Source: Pseudobdellovibrionaceae bacterium
GTDB taxonomy: Bacteria > Bdellovibrionota > Bdellovibrionia > Bdellovibrionales > Bdellovibrionaceae
Assembly (NCBI GenBank): GCA_019637955.1
Contig: JAHBUS010000003.1
Location: forward strand, 124,001-188,000
Direction: 5' to 3'
Length of the DNA stretch: 64,000 nucleotides
The translations under genes were made by a program, and so were the position numbers. The notes below the pieces were generated by a model, which was not told the DNA's origin, made no database searches, and worked only from the letters and a program-made list of their open reading frames with translations. Positions 52,985 to 62,136 of this stretch are shown here, piece by piece (position 1 is the first letter of the stretch; the number at the start of each line of letters is the position of its first letter).

Positions 52985-53078
52985 GCGGCCGCAAAACTCT
53001 CTGGACGTGAGTCGAGTCTCTTAACGTTTTCTAAAGAAAACTCGGCACGGCGGCCAACCAAGGTCGAGGGGGCGGGCG

Positions 53079-53477
53079 CTACCGGGAGTGTTTTTGAGCC
53101 AAAACGGCGAGCGACATCTGCTCCCCACCGTCATCGCCCACGGTGATGCTCGCGGGGATGTTTTCACGCGCCACGATTCTGGGGCGGCCCAGATCGAGCC
53201 GTTCGCCCTTTTTGCTCATTTGTCCCACGAGAAACTGCAGATCGACACCGCCATCCGCGGTTCTGTCGGCAAGCACCTCGATGAAGGTTTCTTGTCCGTC
53301 GACGTTTTCAGAAATCCGGGCGCGTTCACCGGCGGTCACGACGAGACCGAAGGAGGAGGCCGGGCGGCCCTCAAGCGAGAGGTCGATTTTCAGTTTATAA
53401 ACCGGAGCCGCCATCCGGGGACTCGAGGCCAAAGAGATCGAAGCGAACAGGGACATGAAAATCAGGATGAGTCTCAA
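53079..53477 (-). CDS. Small secreted beta-rich protein
   Basis: 132 residues starting with TTG at 53477, supported by GGAGGTG 5 nt upstream. Signal peptide MRLILIFMSLFASISLA. The mature part has strands ending RPRIVARENIPASITVGDDGG, a sequence that recalls the last strands of secretin-type domains, but there is no barrel. Function unknown. It lies 58 bp downstream of the endonuclease-like gene on the same strand. Confidence 0.65.
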   Translation of the reverse strand: MRLILIFMSLFASISLASSPRMAAPVYKLKIDLSLEGRPASSFGLVVTAGERARISENVDGQETFIEVLADRTADGGVDLQFLVGQMSKKGERLDLGRPRIVARENIPASITVGDDGGEQMSLAVLAQKHSR

Positions 53478-53535
53478 CGAGCACCTCCACGTTTCTTCAG
53501 ATGCTGCGCCCGAAAATCGCGGCCGTCAATCTGGC

Positions 53536-54345
53536 TCAAGGGCAGTTGAGCTGCGCCTGCAAAGGCTTGTGGTCGGAGGAGCGGATCGACTCGAGGACGA
53601 CCAAACGCGCGCTCGGACAGCCGCGCACGAAAACGTGATCCAGGGGCATGGACTCGGTTCGACCCTCCGGAATCAGTTCCCGCAAACCCAGCGACTGCGT
53701 GAGCGTTTGCAAAAAGCGGCGGCGGCCGCCGTTCCAGGTGTTAAAATCGCCCGCCCAAACGAGGGGACCGGCGTGCGCTTCAAGAACCTGGGCGATGTCG
53801 CGCATTTGAGTTTCGAACTTCGAGCCGTCGACAAAGTTGATCCCGTGGGTGTTGACGAACAAGATCGAAGGGCCGGCGGCCTGGGGCAAGGTCACGAAAA
53901 GGGACATCTTCGGCGTGTTGGTCACCGGTTCGCGGTGGGGGCTGCGCCGAAAGTGGATCGAGCTGGGCCGCACCGTCGAAGCCGAAATCACGCCGGTCGA
54001 GGTGCCATCGTTGTTGGTGAAGCTCGTCGCGAGAAAGGCGTCGAGATTGTTCATCGAATCCAGGACCGCGGGCATGAACGAGTCGCGCATGCCCTCTTGC
54101 AAGAGAAGAACATCGGCATTTGCGCTCAGCGTGCGAAAATCTCGAGCCCAGGCCTCGCCGCGCTCGCCTTTGAGAACATTCCACACCAAGAGTTCAAAAC
54201 GGGCGGGCAGGGCGCTCGCCCGGGCGCGCAGACTCAGGGGATGCAAGACTTGAGAATCCGGAGGGACGGTTTGCGCGCGGACCGAGGTGCCCGCAAAGAG
54301 AATCGGCGCGAAGATCAGCGGCAGAAAAAGGCGTGTTAAGAGCAT
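53536..54345 (-). CDS. Secreted endonuclease/exonuclease/phosphatase-family enzyme
   Basis: The signal peptide (LTRLFLPLIFAPILFAGTSVRA) is followed by an EEP (DNase I/synthetase-like) fold. Catalytic motifs are VWNVLKG, LLLQEGM, VNTHGINF, WAGDFNTW, LDHVFVRG and SSDHKPL. The 269-residue length is normal. Substrate could be nucleic acid, a phospholipid or an inositol phosphate; the motifs alone do not decide. Confidence 0.85.
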   Translation of the reverse strand: MLLTRLFLPLIFAPILFAGTSVRAQTVPPDSQVLHPLSLRARASALPARFELLVWNVLKGERGEAWARDFRTLSANADVLLLQEGMRDSFMPAVLDSMNNLDAFLATSFTNNDGTSTGVISASTVRPSSIHFRRSPHREPVTNTPKMSLFVTLPQAAGPSILFVNTHGINFVDGSKFETQMRDIAQVLEAHAGPLVWAGDFNTWNGGRRRFLQTLTQSLGLRELIPEGRTESMPLDHVFVRGCPSARLVVLESIRSSDHKPLQAQLNCP

Positions 54346-54419
54346 AAACCCAACCTCGTTGAAGTTGAGTTTGCGTTGATGTTTTCGCTTTTGGCAAGAG
54401 GCTTCGCCCCGCGCGTCGT

Positions 54420-55112
54420 TTAGGCCGCGGCTTTGCGAATCGTGTCGAGCTTGTCTTTCATGGTTTGCAGCTGCTGTTTCAGAAGCTGGTTTTCTTGCGT
54501 CAGGCTCACGATTTTTTTGCGCAGGAGCATCAACTCTTCGCTCGAGGAGCCGCCGCCCGAAGCGGGAACGCCGGCGCTCGCCGCCACGGAATCAAAGGCC
54601 ACATCGATGTCTTTGGCCGAGGCCGAGGGGCTCATACCGGAGTTGAGTTGATCTTCGATGTTCTCGGGAATCGCCAGTTCCGCGTCGACCTTGTCGAGCT
54701 TGAGCGCGCCTTGCGAAACCATGGCGCGCACCTCATTGATGATCTTCATTTGGCAAGACGCCACTTCGCCCGGCTGGGGTTTGGCCTCTTTTAAAAAGTC
54801 TTCGACTTTGCGGCGCTCCGAGAAGGCGAGCGCGCCCAAAAAGATTTGCTTCTTCTCTTCAGGGAGTGACGAGAGGGCGGTGCCGATCACGTTCGGCGTG
54901 AGGCGGGGAAACACTTCCATCAAGTACGTTTGGTTCCACGTGGACATGCGGTCAAGCGAGATGCATTTTTTGCGGATCTCGGCCTCCCACACGGGACTTT
55001 CCTCGGCGATCATCTGCAAGAATTTTTCGGCTTTCGCGGGCGCGGTGGTCTCGATCAAATTGAGCAATTGAACGAAGCCGCCTTTTTTCTTGTAACGATC
55101 AATCATGGCCAT
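54420..55112 (-). CDS. FliG-domain-like protein with C-terminal coiled coil
   Basis: 230 residues with no signal. Residues about 10-135 are helical and resemble FliG middle/C repeats (AEKFLQMIAEESPVWEAEIRKK, RLTPNVIGTALSSLPEEKKQIFLGAL). A Ser/Gly-rich linker follows, then a coiled coil (EELMLLRKKIVSLTQENQLLK) to the end. No flagellar genes lie nearby. It may be an adaptor that borrows the FliG fold. Confidence 0.65.
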   Translation of the reverse strand: MAMIDRYKKKGGFVQLLNLIETTAPAKAEKFLQMIAEESPVWEAEIRKKCISLDRMSTWNQTYLMEVFPRLTPNVIGTALSSLPEEKKQIFLGALAFSERRKVEDFLKEAKPQPGEVASCQMKIINEVRAMVSQGALKLDKVDAELAIPENIEDQLNSGMSPSASAKDIDVAFDSVAASAGVPASGGGSSSEELMLLRKKIVSLTQENQLLKQQLQTMKDKLDTIRKAAA

Positions 55113-55211
55113 GCGGGACTCCTTTTCTCCAAAATTCTTGTCGGAAAAAGGGACGCGCGGCTGAAGAGGGGTGGAGCCCGATTTAGGTCGGGTTTTGAGG
55201 ATCGAAATCCC

Positions 55212-55481
55212 TTATTGAGGCTCGGAGCACTCCCAGTCCTGAGAGCTGGGGTAGGGCGAGCGTCCCGAAAGATTGCAGTGCTTGTAAAAGAAATCCAGCG
55301 GGCGCGGCTTGTCTCGGTCGGGAAATTCAAGGTCGTTGTAAAAGCCGTCCATGCCGTAGGTGGCGGGACTGGGGCGCGCGCTGCTCTGCCGGGCTTCCAT
55401 GCGCTCACGCAAGGTGGGTGACCGGCAACCGATCAAGAGCGAAAACAGTAAAAAAGTCACGGTGACGAGGCGCCAGTCCAT
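55212..55481 (-). CDS. Small lipoprotein
   Basis: 89 residues. Signal DWRLVTVTFLLFSLLIGC with lipobox LIGC. The mature part is Arg/Pro/Ser-rich with two Cys (KHCNLS and WECSEP). No family is recognised; divergent from lpxC with a 72-bp spacer. Confidence 0.55.
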   Translation of the reverse strand: MDWRLVTVTFLLFSLLIGCRSPTLRERMEARQSSARPSPATYGMDGFYNDLEFPDRDKPRPLDFFYKHCNLSGRSPYPSSQDWECSEPQ

Positions 55482-55553
55482 CCCCTGATTTTAGCAGGAA
55501 AGGCGGGGCAAATGGAACTTGTGCCCAGCCTTTTCGCGGGGTAAAGTCGCCGA

Positions 55554-56456
55554 ATGTTCTTGCAGAAGACCATTCGCAATCGCGTTCAAGTCCAAGGCAT
55601 CGGCCTGCACTCCGGGAAACCCTGCACCCTTTCGTTCGTTCCGGCTCCCGCCGGCACCGGGGTTTCGTTCGTGCGCGCCGATCTGCCGGGCCGTCCTTCT
55701 CTGAAAGTGGCGGCGGGCAACGTGGCGGCGACGGGCTACGCCACCACTCTCGGCGGCCCCGCCTTTTCGGTGGCCACCGTGGAGCATTGCCTCTCGGCGC
55801 TGAGCGCGCTTCGCATCGACAATCTCGTCATCGAACTCGACGGCCCCGAAATTCCGATCACCGATGGCAGCGCGCGCGACTTCTTGGCGGGCCTGCAAAA
55901 AGTCGGACTCGTCGAGCAGGATCAACCGCGCAAATACTTTTTGATCACGCAGCCCGTGCACTTCGCCGAAGGCGACAAGCAGGCCTCGATCTTTCCGTAC
56001 CAAGGCTTGCGCGTGACCGTGACGGTGGACTTTCCGCACCCGACGATCGGCAAACAAAAAATGGATCTCGACATCAACGAGCAGTCGTTCGGCCGCGAAC
56101 TCGCAAACGCCCGCACGTTCGGCTTCTTAAAAGACGTTGAAGCCCTGCAGTCCCGCGGTCTCGCTCTGGGGGGCAGTCTCGAAAACGCCATCGTTCTGGA
56201 CGACAAAGGGGTCGTCAATCCGGGGGGGCTGCGCTGGCCCGACGAATTCGTGCGGCATAAAACTCTGGACGCTCTCGGTGATCTCGTCACGCTCGGCTAC
56301 CCCCTGATGGGCCACTTGGTGCTCTACAAAGCCGGCCACGACCTCATGAACAAATTTGTCCGCCAGCTGCTGCAATCGGAAGACTGCTACCGTCTGGTCG
56401 AACTCGGCGCCGACCTCTCCGAAGAGGCCCGTCTGCGCAATGCCGGCTGGGCCTGA
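55554..56456 (+). CDS. lpxC: UDP-3-O-acyl-N-acetylglucosamine deacetylase
   Basis: Zinc deacetylase that commits UDP-GlcNAc to lipid A synthesis. The zinc ligands and catalytic residues are in ATVEHCLSAL, FVRHKTLDALGD and YKAGHDLMNKF. The start matches the family (FLQKTIRNRVQVQGIGLHSGKP). The 300-residue length is normal. VEHC replaces the more common VEHL, a harmless change. It proves a lipid-A-type outer membrane. Confidence 0.95.
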   Translation: MFLQKTIRNRVQVQGIGLHSGKPCTLSFVPAPAGTGVSFVRADLPGRPSLKVAAGNVAATGYATTLGGPAFSVATVEHCLSALSALRIDNLVIELDGPEIPITDGSARDFLAGLQKVGLVEQDQPRKYFLITQPVHFAEGDKQASIFPYQGLRVTVTVDFPHPTIGKQKMDLDINEQSFGRELANARTFGFLKDVEALQSRGLALGGSLENAIVLDDKGVVNPGGLRWPDEFVRHKTLDALGDLVTLGYPLMGHLVLYKAGHDLMNKFVRQLLQSEDCYRLVELGADLSEEARLRNAGWA

Positions 56457-56570
56457 CGCGCTCGGTCTCCAGGGCGGTAACGCAAGGCACATCGGTTCAC
56501 TTTCGGGGACCTTCTGGCAATATCGCCTCTCAAGTTTCGATTTTTGTTCCGAGGATGAGGGAGGCTCTCC

Positions 56571-57677
56571 ATGATTATCGGTGTACCCAAAGAGATTAAA
56601 ATCAGTGAAAACCGCGTCGGCATGACCGAAGCGGGCGTGAAGCAGCTCGTGAAAGAGGGCCACACGTTGTTCGTCGAAAAAGATGCGGGCGTGGGCTCGG
56701 GCATCTCGAATCAACAGTACGAGCAAGCGGGCGCGAAAATTTTGGACACCAAGGCCGAAGTTTACGCCAAGGCCGATATGATCGTGAAAGTGAAAGAGCC
56801 GCTTCCCGACGAATACAATCTTATGAAGGAAAACCAAATCCTTTACACCTACCTGCATTTGGCCGCCGAGCCCAAGCTCACCAAAGTTTTGGCCGAGCGC
56901 AAAGTGAAGTCGATCGCTTACGAAACCATTCAAAAAGAAGACGGCTCGCTCCCGCTCTTGACGCCGATGTCGGAAGTCGCGGGCCGCATGGCGACCCAAA
57001 TCGGTGCGTACTACTTGCAGCGCGATCACGGCGGCAAAGGCATCTTGATGGGCGGCGTGACGGGCGTTCGTCCCGGTAAAGTCACCATCATCGGCGGCGG
57101 CGTCGTCGGCACCAACGCGGCAAAAATGGCCGTGGGTCTTGGCGCCAGCGTCACCATTCTCGACGTGAGCACCGCTCGCCTTGAGTACCTCGATGATATC
57201 TTCGGCGGGCGCGTGACCACTTTGTTCTCGAACGTGCAAAACATCGAGACGGCGGTGGCCGAGTCGGATCTGTTGATCGGCGCGGTTTTGATCACCGGTC
57301 ACAAGGCCCCCACGCTCGTGTCGAAACAAATGGTTTCGACCATGGGCCGCGGCAGCGTCGTCGTTGACGTCGCGGTCGATCAAGGTGGTTGTATCGAAAC
57401 GTGCAAACCCACGTCGCACACGAGCCCCACTTACGAAGTGGACGGCGTGATTCACTACTGCGTTCCCAACATGCCCGGCGTCGTGTCGCGCACGTCGACC
57501 TATGCATTGACCAACGTCACGCTGAAATATGCGTCGATGCTGGCCGCCATGGGTGTTGAAGACGCCATCGCCAAAGACAAGGCGCTCTTCAAAGGCCTGA
57601 ACGTGTACGGTGGATACGTTTGCTACGAGCCCGTGGCTCGCGATTTGGGGATGGAGTACCGTCCTTACCGCCAATAA
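56571..57677 (+). CDS. ald: Alanine dehydrogenase
   Basis: NAD-dependent conversion of L-alanine and pyruvate/ammonia, 368 residues. The catalytic Lys is in VKVKEPLP, His in YLHLAAE and Asp in [13 protein letters not shown]. The NAD loop is [18 protein letters not shown]-like upstream region (GAGGGAGGC) 6-12 nt before the ATG. Monocistronic, with a strong terminator after it. Confidence 0.95.
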   Translation: MIIGVPKEIKISENRVGMTEAGVKQLVKEGHTLFVEKDAGVGSGISNQQYEQAGAKILDTKAEVYAKADMIVKVKEPLPDEYNLMKENQILYTYLHLAAEPKLTKVLAERKVKSIAYETIQKEDGSLPLLTPMSEVAGRMATQIGAYYLQRDHGGKGILMGGVTGVRPGKVTIIGGGVVGTNAAKMAVGLGASVTILDVSTARLEYLDDIFGGRVTTLFSNVQNIETAVAESDLLIGAVLITGHKAPTLVSKQMVSTMGRGSVVVDVAVDQGGCIETCKPTSHTSPTYEVDGVIHYCVPNMPGVVSRTSTYALTNVTLKYASMLAAMGVEDAIAKDKALFKGLNVYGGYVCYEPVARDLGMEYRPYRQ

Positions 57678-57795
57678 TCGACGCGGGAAGATTCAAATTC
57701 GTTTTTAAAGGGAGAACCGGCGGTTCTCCCTTTTTCTTTTCGGGCCAAGCCGGCGTGAGCAGCGTCAGGATCAAAAGCAAAACCGCGGCATTCAT
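57589..57795 (-). CDS. 68-residue protein coupled to the ComEC-like gene
   Basis: The ATG at 57795 overlaps the ComEC-like stop (ATGA). It begins NAAVLLLILTLLTPAWP, a signal-like segment, then a basic Pro-rich tail. The gene runs antisense through the ald terminator and into the last 89 bases of ald, so its tail may have no selected sequence. The coupling favours a real start; the length is doubtful. Confidence 0.3.
   Translation of the reverse strand: MNAAVLLLILTLLTPAWPEKKKGEPPVLPLKTNLNLPASIIGGKDGTPSPNREPRARSKRIHRTRSGL
57706..57740 (+). terminator. Rho-independent terminator of ald
   Basis: GGGAGAACC and GGTTCTCCC pair perfectly over 9 bp around GGC, with AAA/TTT extension and TTTTTCTTTT after it. 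Confidence 0.92.
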
Positions 57796-58655
57796 GGCGC
57801 GCGCCTCTTTGCGCGCACGCTCCAGGCGTGCAGGGACAGAAAGATCAGCACGACGTAAAAAGGTCCCCACAGGCGCGCGTGCGAGGTCAGCTTAATCACG
57901 GGCGGGGCGAGCGTGCCGGCTTCGGCCAACAGCGCCTCCCACAAGCGGTTCATCTCGGTGAGCCAGCCCCAACCCGGGGGGACCACCAGTTCCACCGCGC
58001 CGATCAGAAACCAAAGGGCGAGACTCGGCGGCGCGAGCACCACGCCGATGAGCGCGAGCCAGGGATTGGAGACGCTCCAGCCCGCCAGGAGCGGGAGCAA
58101 GAGGACAAAAATCAAGAGCGCGCGCTGAGCTTCATTTTGGAGTTTCGGCACGAGCGCGAGCCGCGCGGTGACCGAAAGCAGGAGCGACGAGGAGAGGACC
58201 CAGGACGGGTGTAGAGCCAAGCACCAGAGCCAGCTATCGAAAACGTGACGGGCGGGCTCTCGGCGGCTCAGGCGTGACATCGATTCGAAAAAGGCGCGCA
58301 CGACCGGCGGCTGCCAGTTGCTCATCAGCGCGAACGCGAACAAGACGGGCGGCACCAACCATTTGGAGAGACGTGCTCCCAAAAGCCGCTCGAGCACCTT
58401 TTCGAGAAAGGACAGATGGCTTCCCGACACCACGAGCAGGTGAAAGAGGCCGGACTCAATGTAGAGCCGCTTCATCGCGAGAGATTCGGGCGTCTTGCCA
58501 CAAAAAAGTGCAGAGTTTAAAGCCGCATGCTCGCTATTTGACAGTTTTAAGAGACAGAAATCATGAATTGACAGCGAGAGGGCTGCAAAGTTCTTCAGCA
58601 GCGAGAGTGACTCGGGCAGGGCCCATGATGCCAGGAAGGCGGCAAATATAGACAT
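57792..58655 (-). CDS. Minimal ComEC/Rec2-family competence channel
   Basis: 287 residues with about seven membrane segments. The ComEC core motif is visible as ESGLFHLLVVSGSHLSFLEKVL (about 68-89), which matches the family's GlxHllaiSGxH pattern. The usual N-terminal OB-like domain and the C-terminal metallo-beta-lactamase domain are both absent, so this is roughly the membrane core alone. It lies 2.4 kb from dprA, consistent with a DNA-uptake role. An unrelated secondary use cannot be excluded. Confidence 0.75.
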   Translation of the reverse strand: MSIFAAFLASWALPESLSLLKNFAALSLSIHDFCLLKLSNSEHAALNSALFCGKTPESLAMKRLYIESGLFHLLVVSGSHLSFLEKVLERLLGARLSKWLVPPVLFAFALMSNWQPPVVRAFFESMSRLSRREPARHVFDSWLWCLALHPSWVLSSSLLLSVTARLALVPKLQNEAQRALLIFVLLLPLLAGWSVSNPWLALIGVVLAPPSLALWFLIGAVELVVPPGWGWLTEMNRLWEALLAEAGTLAPPVIKLTSHARLWGPFYVVLIFLSLHAWSVRAKRRAP

Positions 58656-58970
58656 GAATCAAGCAGTTAGCAATTTGCGCGAAATGCCCCAGAGATGACA
58701 GGTTCTTAAAGAGCCCAAGTCGAAACCCAAAGACGGACATAAACAAAATTTCAGTTTCTTAAATAAGAGGATTTCACATTTGTCGAAAATCACATGTTTT
58801 CTGAGTAAAAACAAAGAGATAACCAGTGCTGTGAATGGCAGCAAATCGCTGAAACCCTTGCCCAGTCAATGGTCCAGGTCAATTCACTCAATTCTATCCC
58901 CAAATTTTGTGGATAACTTAATCGAGCAGAGGTGTTGGCGTTTCATGAGTCCTTGTGTCATGCTTTTTAC
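58656..58970. other. AT-richer divergent spacer with a perfect DnaA box
   Basis: 315 bp without a gene between the ComEC-like gene and the TPR lipoprotein. It is clearly less GC-rich than its surroundings. TGTGGATAA at 58908-58916 is a perfect DnaA box (TTATCCACA on the minus strand), with a 7/9 match (CTATCCCCA) just before it. I saw no full cluster of boxes and no dnaA nearby, so an origin is not claimed. Confidence 0.45.
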
Positions 58971-59636
58971 ATGAGAATTTTCATCTTTGTTCTGGCCGCG
59001 ATGCTGATGTCTTGTGCGCAAAAGCCTGTCAAATCAAAGCCCTCGGCGAAAAATGCCCCGGCGGTCTCAAAGTCTTTGGCCCAACGCCGGGACACGGGCG
59101 CGTCGGCCGAGTTTGCCCGCGAAAAACAAATGGTGATGCAGAAAAAACCCACGGCGGGTCAGGCCTCGCGCTCCACGCGTCCCGCGCCGGTGAGCGTGAA
59201 TCCTCAGAACAAACGGCTGGTGCTGGATTTGAAAGCACAAAAAACTCCCGTGGTGTCCGAGGCCAAACTGATGGCCGAGTTGCAAGAGCAGTTCGATTTG
59301 AACAACCAGATCGGTTTTCAATCGCGCTATCAGGCCTTCACGCAGCGCTACTCCAAGAGCGCTCGGATCAATGAAGTCCACTACATGTCGGGATTGCTCG
59401 CGCTCAGCTACAAGAACTACGGTGGGGCGCTGCGCGCCTTCGATCTCATCTTGAAAAACCCGCGCAGCCCTCAATCCTCCAAAGCGATGTTCGCCAAGGC
59501 GATGACCTACCGGCGCATGAACTTGAACGAAGCCGCCAATAAACTGCTGGCGCAGATTCCCGCGCGTTATCCCAAAACGCTCGAAGCGCAGCGCGCTCAA
59601 GTCGAACTGAAGATCGCGGAGAAACGTTTTCAATGA
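58971..59636 (+). CDS. TPR-type lipoprotein
   Basis: 221 residues from the ATG at 58971. Signal RIFIFVLAAMLMSC, lipobox LMSC (Cys at 13). A long low-complexity Lys/Ala/Ser linker (about 15-90) is followed by tetratricopeptide-like helices (FNLNNQIGFQ-type start, ALSYKNYGGALRAFDLILKNP, AMTYRRMNLNEAANKLL). It resembles the tail of CpoB/YbgF-type or BamD-like outer-membrane lipoproteins. It overlaps the LysM gene by 4 bases. Confidence 0.75.
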   Translation: MRIFIFVLAAMLMSCAQKPVKSKPSAKNAPAVSKSLAQRRDTGASAEFAREKQMVMQKKPTAGQASRSTRPAPVSVNPQNKRLVLDLKAQKTPVVSEAKLMAELQEQFDLNNQIGFQSRYQAFTQRYSKSARINEVHYMSGLLALSYKNYGGALRAFDLILKNPRSPQSSKAMFAKAMTYRRMNLNEAANKLLAQIPARYPKTLEAQRAQVELKIAEKRFQ

Positions 59637-60979
59637 GCCGCCTGTCGAGATGCCTTCATCCCGCGGTTTTAGCAGCCTTGTTGATGACGGGCCCGGCCCG
59701 CGCGCACGCGCAGGACGCCCCCGATTTGCGCCGCGAGCGCCGCTTGCACCAAACCTACAAGAAATTCGCGCAGACGCCCACGCCGCAAGAAGAGTGGCAA
59801 GAGGCGCTTTCGGGCGTGACCGAGCAGAATTACCAAATCCAACAGGGCGACACGCTCTGGGACATCTCCGAAACCTTCTTTGGAGATGCCGAGTTCTGGC
59901 CGAAAATTTGGTCTTTGAATAAAGAGGGCATCTTCAATCCGCACGAAATCGAACCCGGAGACGCGGTTCAGTTTGTTCCGGGAACGCTGGGTGAGGCTCC
60001 GAGCTTCGCCGCGACGGAGGGCGAAGGCGGCGGTGCCGCCACGGCCGCGGCGACTGGCGCCAAAAAAGAAGACGACGTTCTCACCGTGGAGCCGGAGGAG
60101 AGCGCGGGTGAAGGCAAAGACCCCGCGATCCGCCAAAAAAAGCCGCAATTTATCGAGGCCGACATTTCGGGAGTGAAGCTCCCGGCTCCGTATAAAAAAG
60201 GTCCTCGCGGCGCCGTGAATCTGCCCGCGAGTCTGCCGACGTGGAGTCTGCGTCAGAATCCCGACCGTCCGTACTCGATGCAAATCCGTCCCGTCACCCG
60301 CAACCCGGGGGCGTCGGAAATCACGCTGCTCTCGTACCTGACCGAAGAGGGGGCTTCGAGCGTCGGCGAGATCGTTGAAGCCGAAGCGGGGATGCACGCC
60401 GCGCACGAAAATCAGTACGTGGTGGTCAAATCCAAAGGCGCGGCGGCCGGTCAGAAGCTGCTCGTCGTTCGTGACACCGGCACCCTCAAAGTGGGTGAGC
60501 GCGCCGGAACCATTTTGCAGATCGAGGGTGAACTCACGTTGCAAGAGCCGGTGAAGTCCTCGGATGGTTTGTACCGGGCGATGGTGAACCGGGCGTTTGG
60601 TCCCGTGCAAGTCGGCTCGCAGTTGATGTCGGGCGAGGTTCAGCGCGTCGTCGTTGATGACAGTGGCGGCGGCGGTTCGGACGCCAACACCAAAGTCATC
60701 GGCGGACCGGGCGGCGAAAGCCGCGAGATCTTTGGCCCTGGCGACGTTCTCTTTTTGGATGCGGGCGCATCGGGCGGCCTCTCGCCCGGTCAGACGGTCA
60801 ACATGTACCGACGTGAGCACATCCGCGACGAAGATTCGAACCAACCCGAGAATCCGCGATTGATCGGCACCGTGCGCATCGTGCGCACGAGCCCCGGATT
60901 CGCGACGGGATTCGTGTCGTCGGCGATCGAAGCCATCCACGTCGGAGATTCGGCCAACCGCACGCCTCACGTGAAATAA
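59633..60979 (+). CDS. LysM-domain secreted protein
   Basis: 448 residues. The signal region HPAVLAALLMTGPARAHAQ is followed by one LysM domain (about 65-115: YQIQQGDTLWDISETFFGDAEFWPKIW). An Ala/Glu-rich linker and a large beta-rich domain of about 270 residues follow, with repeats of VGxx motifs. LysM binds peptidoglycan. Coupled by ATGA to the TPR lipoprotein, suggesting an envelope complex. Confidence 0.85.
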   Translation: MSRLSRCLHPAVLAALLMTGPARAHAQDAPDLRRERRLHQTYKKFAQTPTPQEEWQEALSGVTEQNYQIQQGDTLWDISETFFGDAEFWPKIWSLNKEGIFNPHEIEPGDAVQFVPGTLGEAPSFAATEGEGGGAATAAATGAKKEDDVLTVEPEESAGEGKDPAIRQKKPQFIEADISGVKLPAPYKKGPRGAVNLPASLPTWSLRQNPDRPYSMQIRPVTRNPGASEITLLSYLTEEGASSVGEIVEAEAGMHAAHENQYVVVKSKGAAAGQKLLVVRDTGTLKVGERAGTILQIEGELTLQEPVKSSDGLYRAMVNRAFGPVQVGSQLMSGEVQRVVVDDSGGGGSDANTKVIGGPGGESREIFGPGDVLFLDAGASGGLSPGQTVNMYRREHIRDEDSNQPENPRLIGTVRIVRTSPGFATGFVSSAIEAIHVGDSANRTPHVK

Positions 60980-61025
60980 AACCGCACGCACGCGTGGCGG
61001 CCGCTTTGAAGAGAGTCGAAGTCTC

Positions 61026-61958
61026 ATGCAGACCGACTCTCTTTTTCATTTCGTCAGTTACTTAGCGGCTCACAAGCTGCGTTTCAAATTCGCCGACCGC
61101 CCTCGCCTGGTGAGCGCATGGTCCCGGGGCCTGCGGCCGCCGTCGCCCGATTTTTTTCGCGAGCTTCCCGAGTTCGAAATTTGGCGCGAGCGCGCCGCTT
61201 CCTTCTGGGAGAAGGGCGCTTTTGAACTCGCGCGCGAAGCGGAGCGCGGAACGCGCTTTTTAACCCCCGAAGATCCCGAGTTTCCAGAGACGCTGAAAAG
61301 TCTCGAGGAGCCGCCGTGGGTGCTCTCGGTCCGTGGCTCGATCGAGGCTCTGTCGGCGCCGAGTCTCTCGGTGGTGGGGGCACGTGAACCGTTACCGGGT
61401 TCGCTCGCGTGGATGCAGGAGCATTTGGGTTTTGTCTTGAAGCGTGCGCCGCTCGCGTTGGCGAGCGGCGGAGCGAGGGGCGTGGATCAGATGGCGCACC
61501 GATTGTGTCTTCGCTACGAGCGGCCGACGTTGATCTTCGTGCCGTCGGGACTGGGCGCACTTTATCCCGAAAACCTGAAGGACTGGGTGCTGCCGGTGCT
61601 CGAGTGCTCAGGCGCGTTGGTGAGTGAGTTTCATCCGCGCGCGCCGATGCGTAAGTGGCATTTTCAAATGAGAAACCGGCTGATCGCGGGTGTGTCGCGC
61701 GGCACATTGGTGGTGGAAGCCCGTCACCGCAGTGGCACGTGGCTCACGGCGCAATTGGCCCTGGATCTGCCGCGCCCCCTCGGGGTTTTGCCCGGATCGG
61801 CGATCGAACCCCGACAAAGCGGCAATGTGCTTTTGATAAACGCTGGCGCGACGCCCATTTGCGATGCCCAAGATCTTGTCATGTTTTTGAAAGGGCCTTG
61901 TCAGCGTCCGACAGAGTTTTCATCCTCCCTAGGTGCTAGTTTCGATGTGGCCCACTAG
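61026..61958 (+). CDS. dprA: DNA-processing protein DprA
   Basis: 310 residues with the Rossmann-like DprA/Smf core: SVVGAREP, LALASGGARGVDQMAHR, TLIFVPSGLGALYPENL, MRKWHFQMRNRLIAGVSRGTLVVEA, SGTWLTAQLALDLPRPLGVLPGS. This loads RecA on incoming single-stranded DNA. The N-terminal helical domain is shortened and the C-terminal winged helix is absent. It follows the LysM gene by 46 bp. Confidence 0.9.
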   Translation: MQTDSLFHFVSYLAAHKLRFKFADRPRLVSAWSRGLRPPSPDFFRELPEFEIWRERAASFWEKGAFELAREAERGTRFLTPEDPEFPETLKSLEEPPWVLSVRGSIEALSAPSLSVVGAREPLPGSLAWMQEHLGFVLKRAPLALASGGARGVDQMAHRLCLRYERPTLIFVPSGLGALYPENLKDWVLPVLECSGALVSEFHPRAPMRKWHFQMRNRLIAGVSRGTLVVEARHRSGTWLTAQLALDLPRPLGVLPGSAIEPRQSGNVLLINAGATPICDAQDLVMFLKGPCQRPTEFSSSLGASFDVAH

Positions 61959-61968
61959 ATCTAGTGGG
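61951..61968. repeat. 18-bp perfect palindrome at the dprA stop codon
   Basis: CCCACTAGATCTAGTGGG, symmetrical with no spacer. The dprA stop (TAG 61956-61958) lies inside it. Candidate operator or RNA hairpin; no U-tract follows. The spacer to the next gene (61959-62136) shows no convincing long gene. Confidence 0.5.
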
Positions 61969-62136
61969 ATTGGTTGAACCTTAAGAGTGGATCAATGAAA
62001 GTGAAAAAAACTAAAAAAAGCCTTTGAATTTTTGCGCAAACACTTCAACAATCAAATGCAAGGGAGGGGCGATGTGGGTCACGGACGACCGACGTAGTAA
62101 GGACGCTACTGCATCGCTCTGTTTTTCTTCCCGGCA

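Noticed and set aside
58656-58970. Chromosome origin
   Set aside because: Only one perfect DnaA box plus one weak match, no dnaA/dnaN or parAB nearby.
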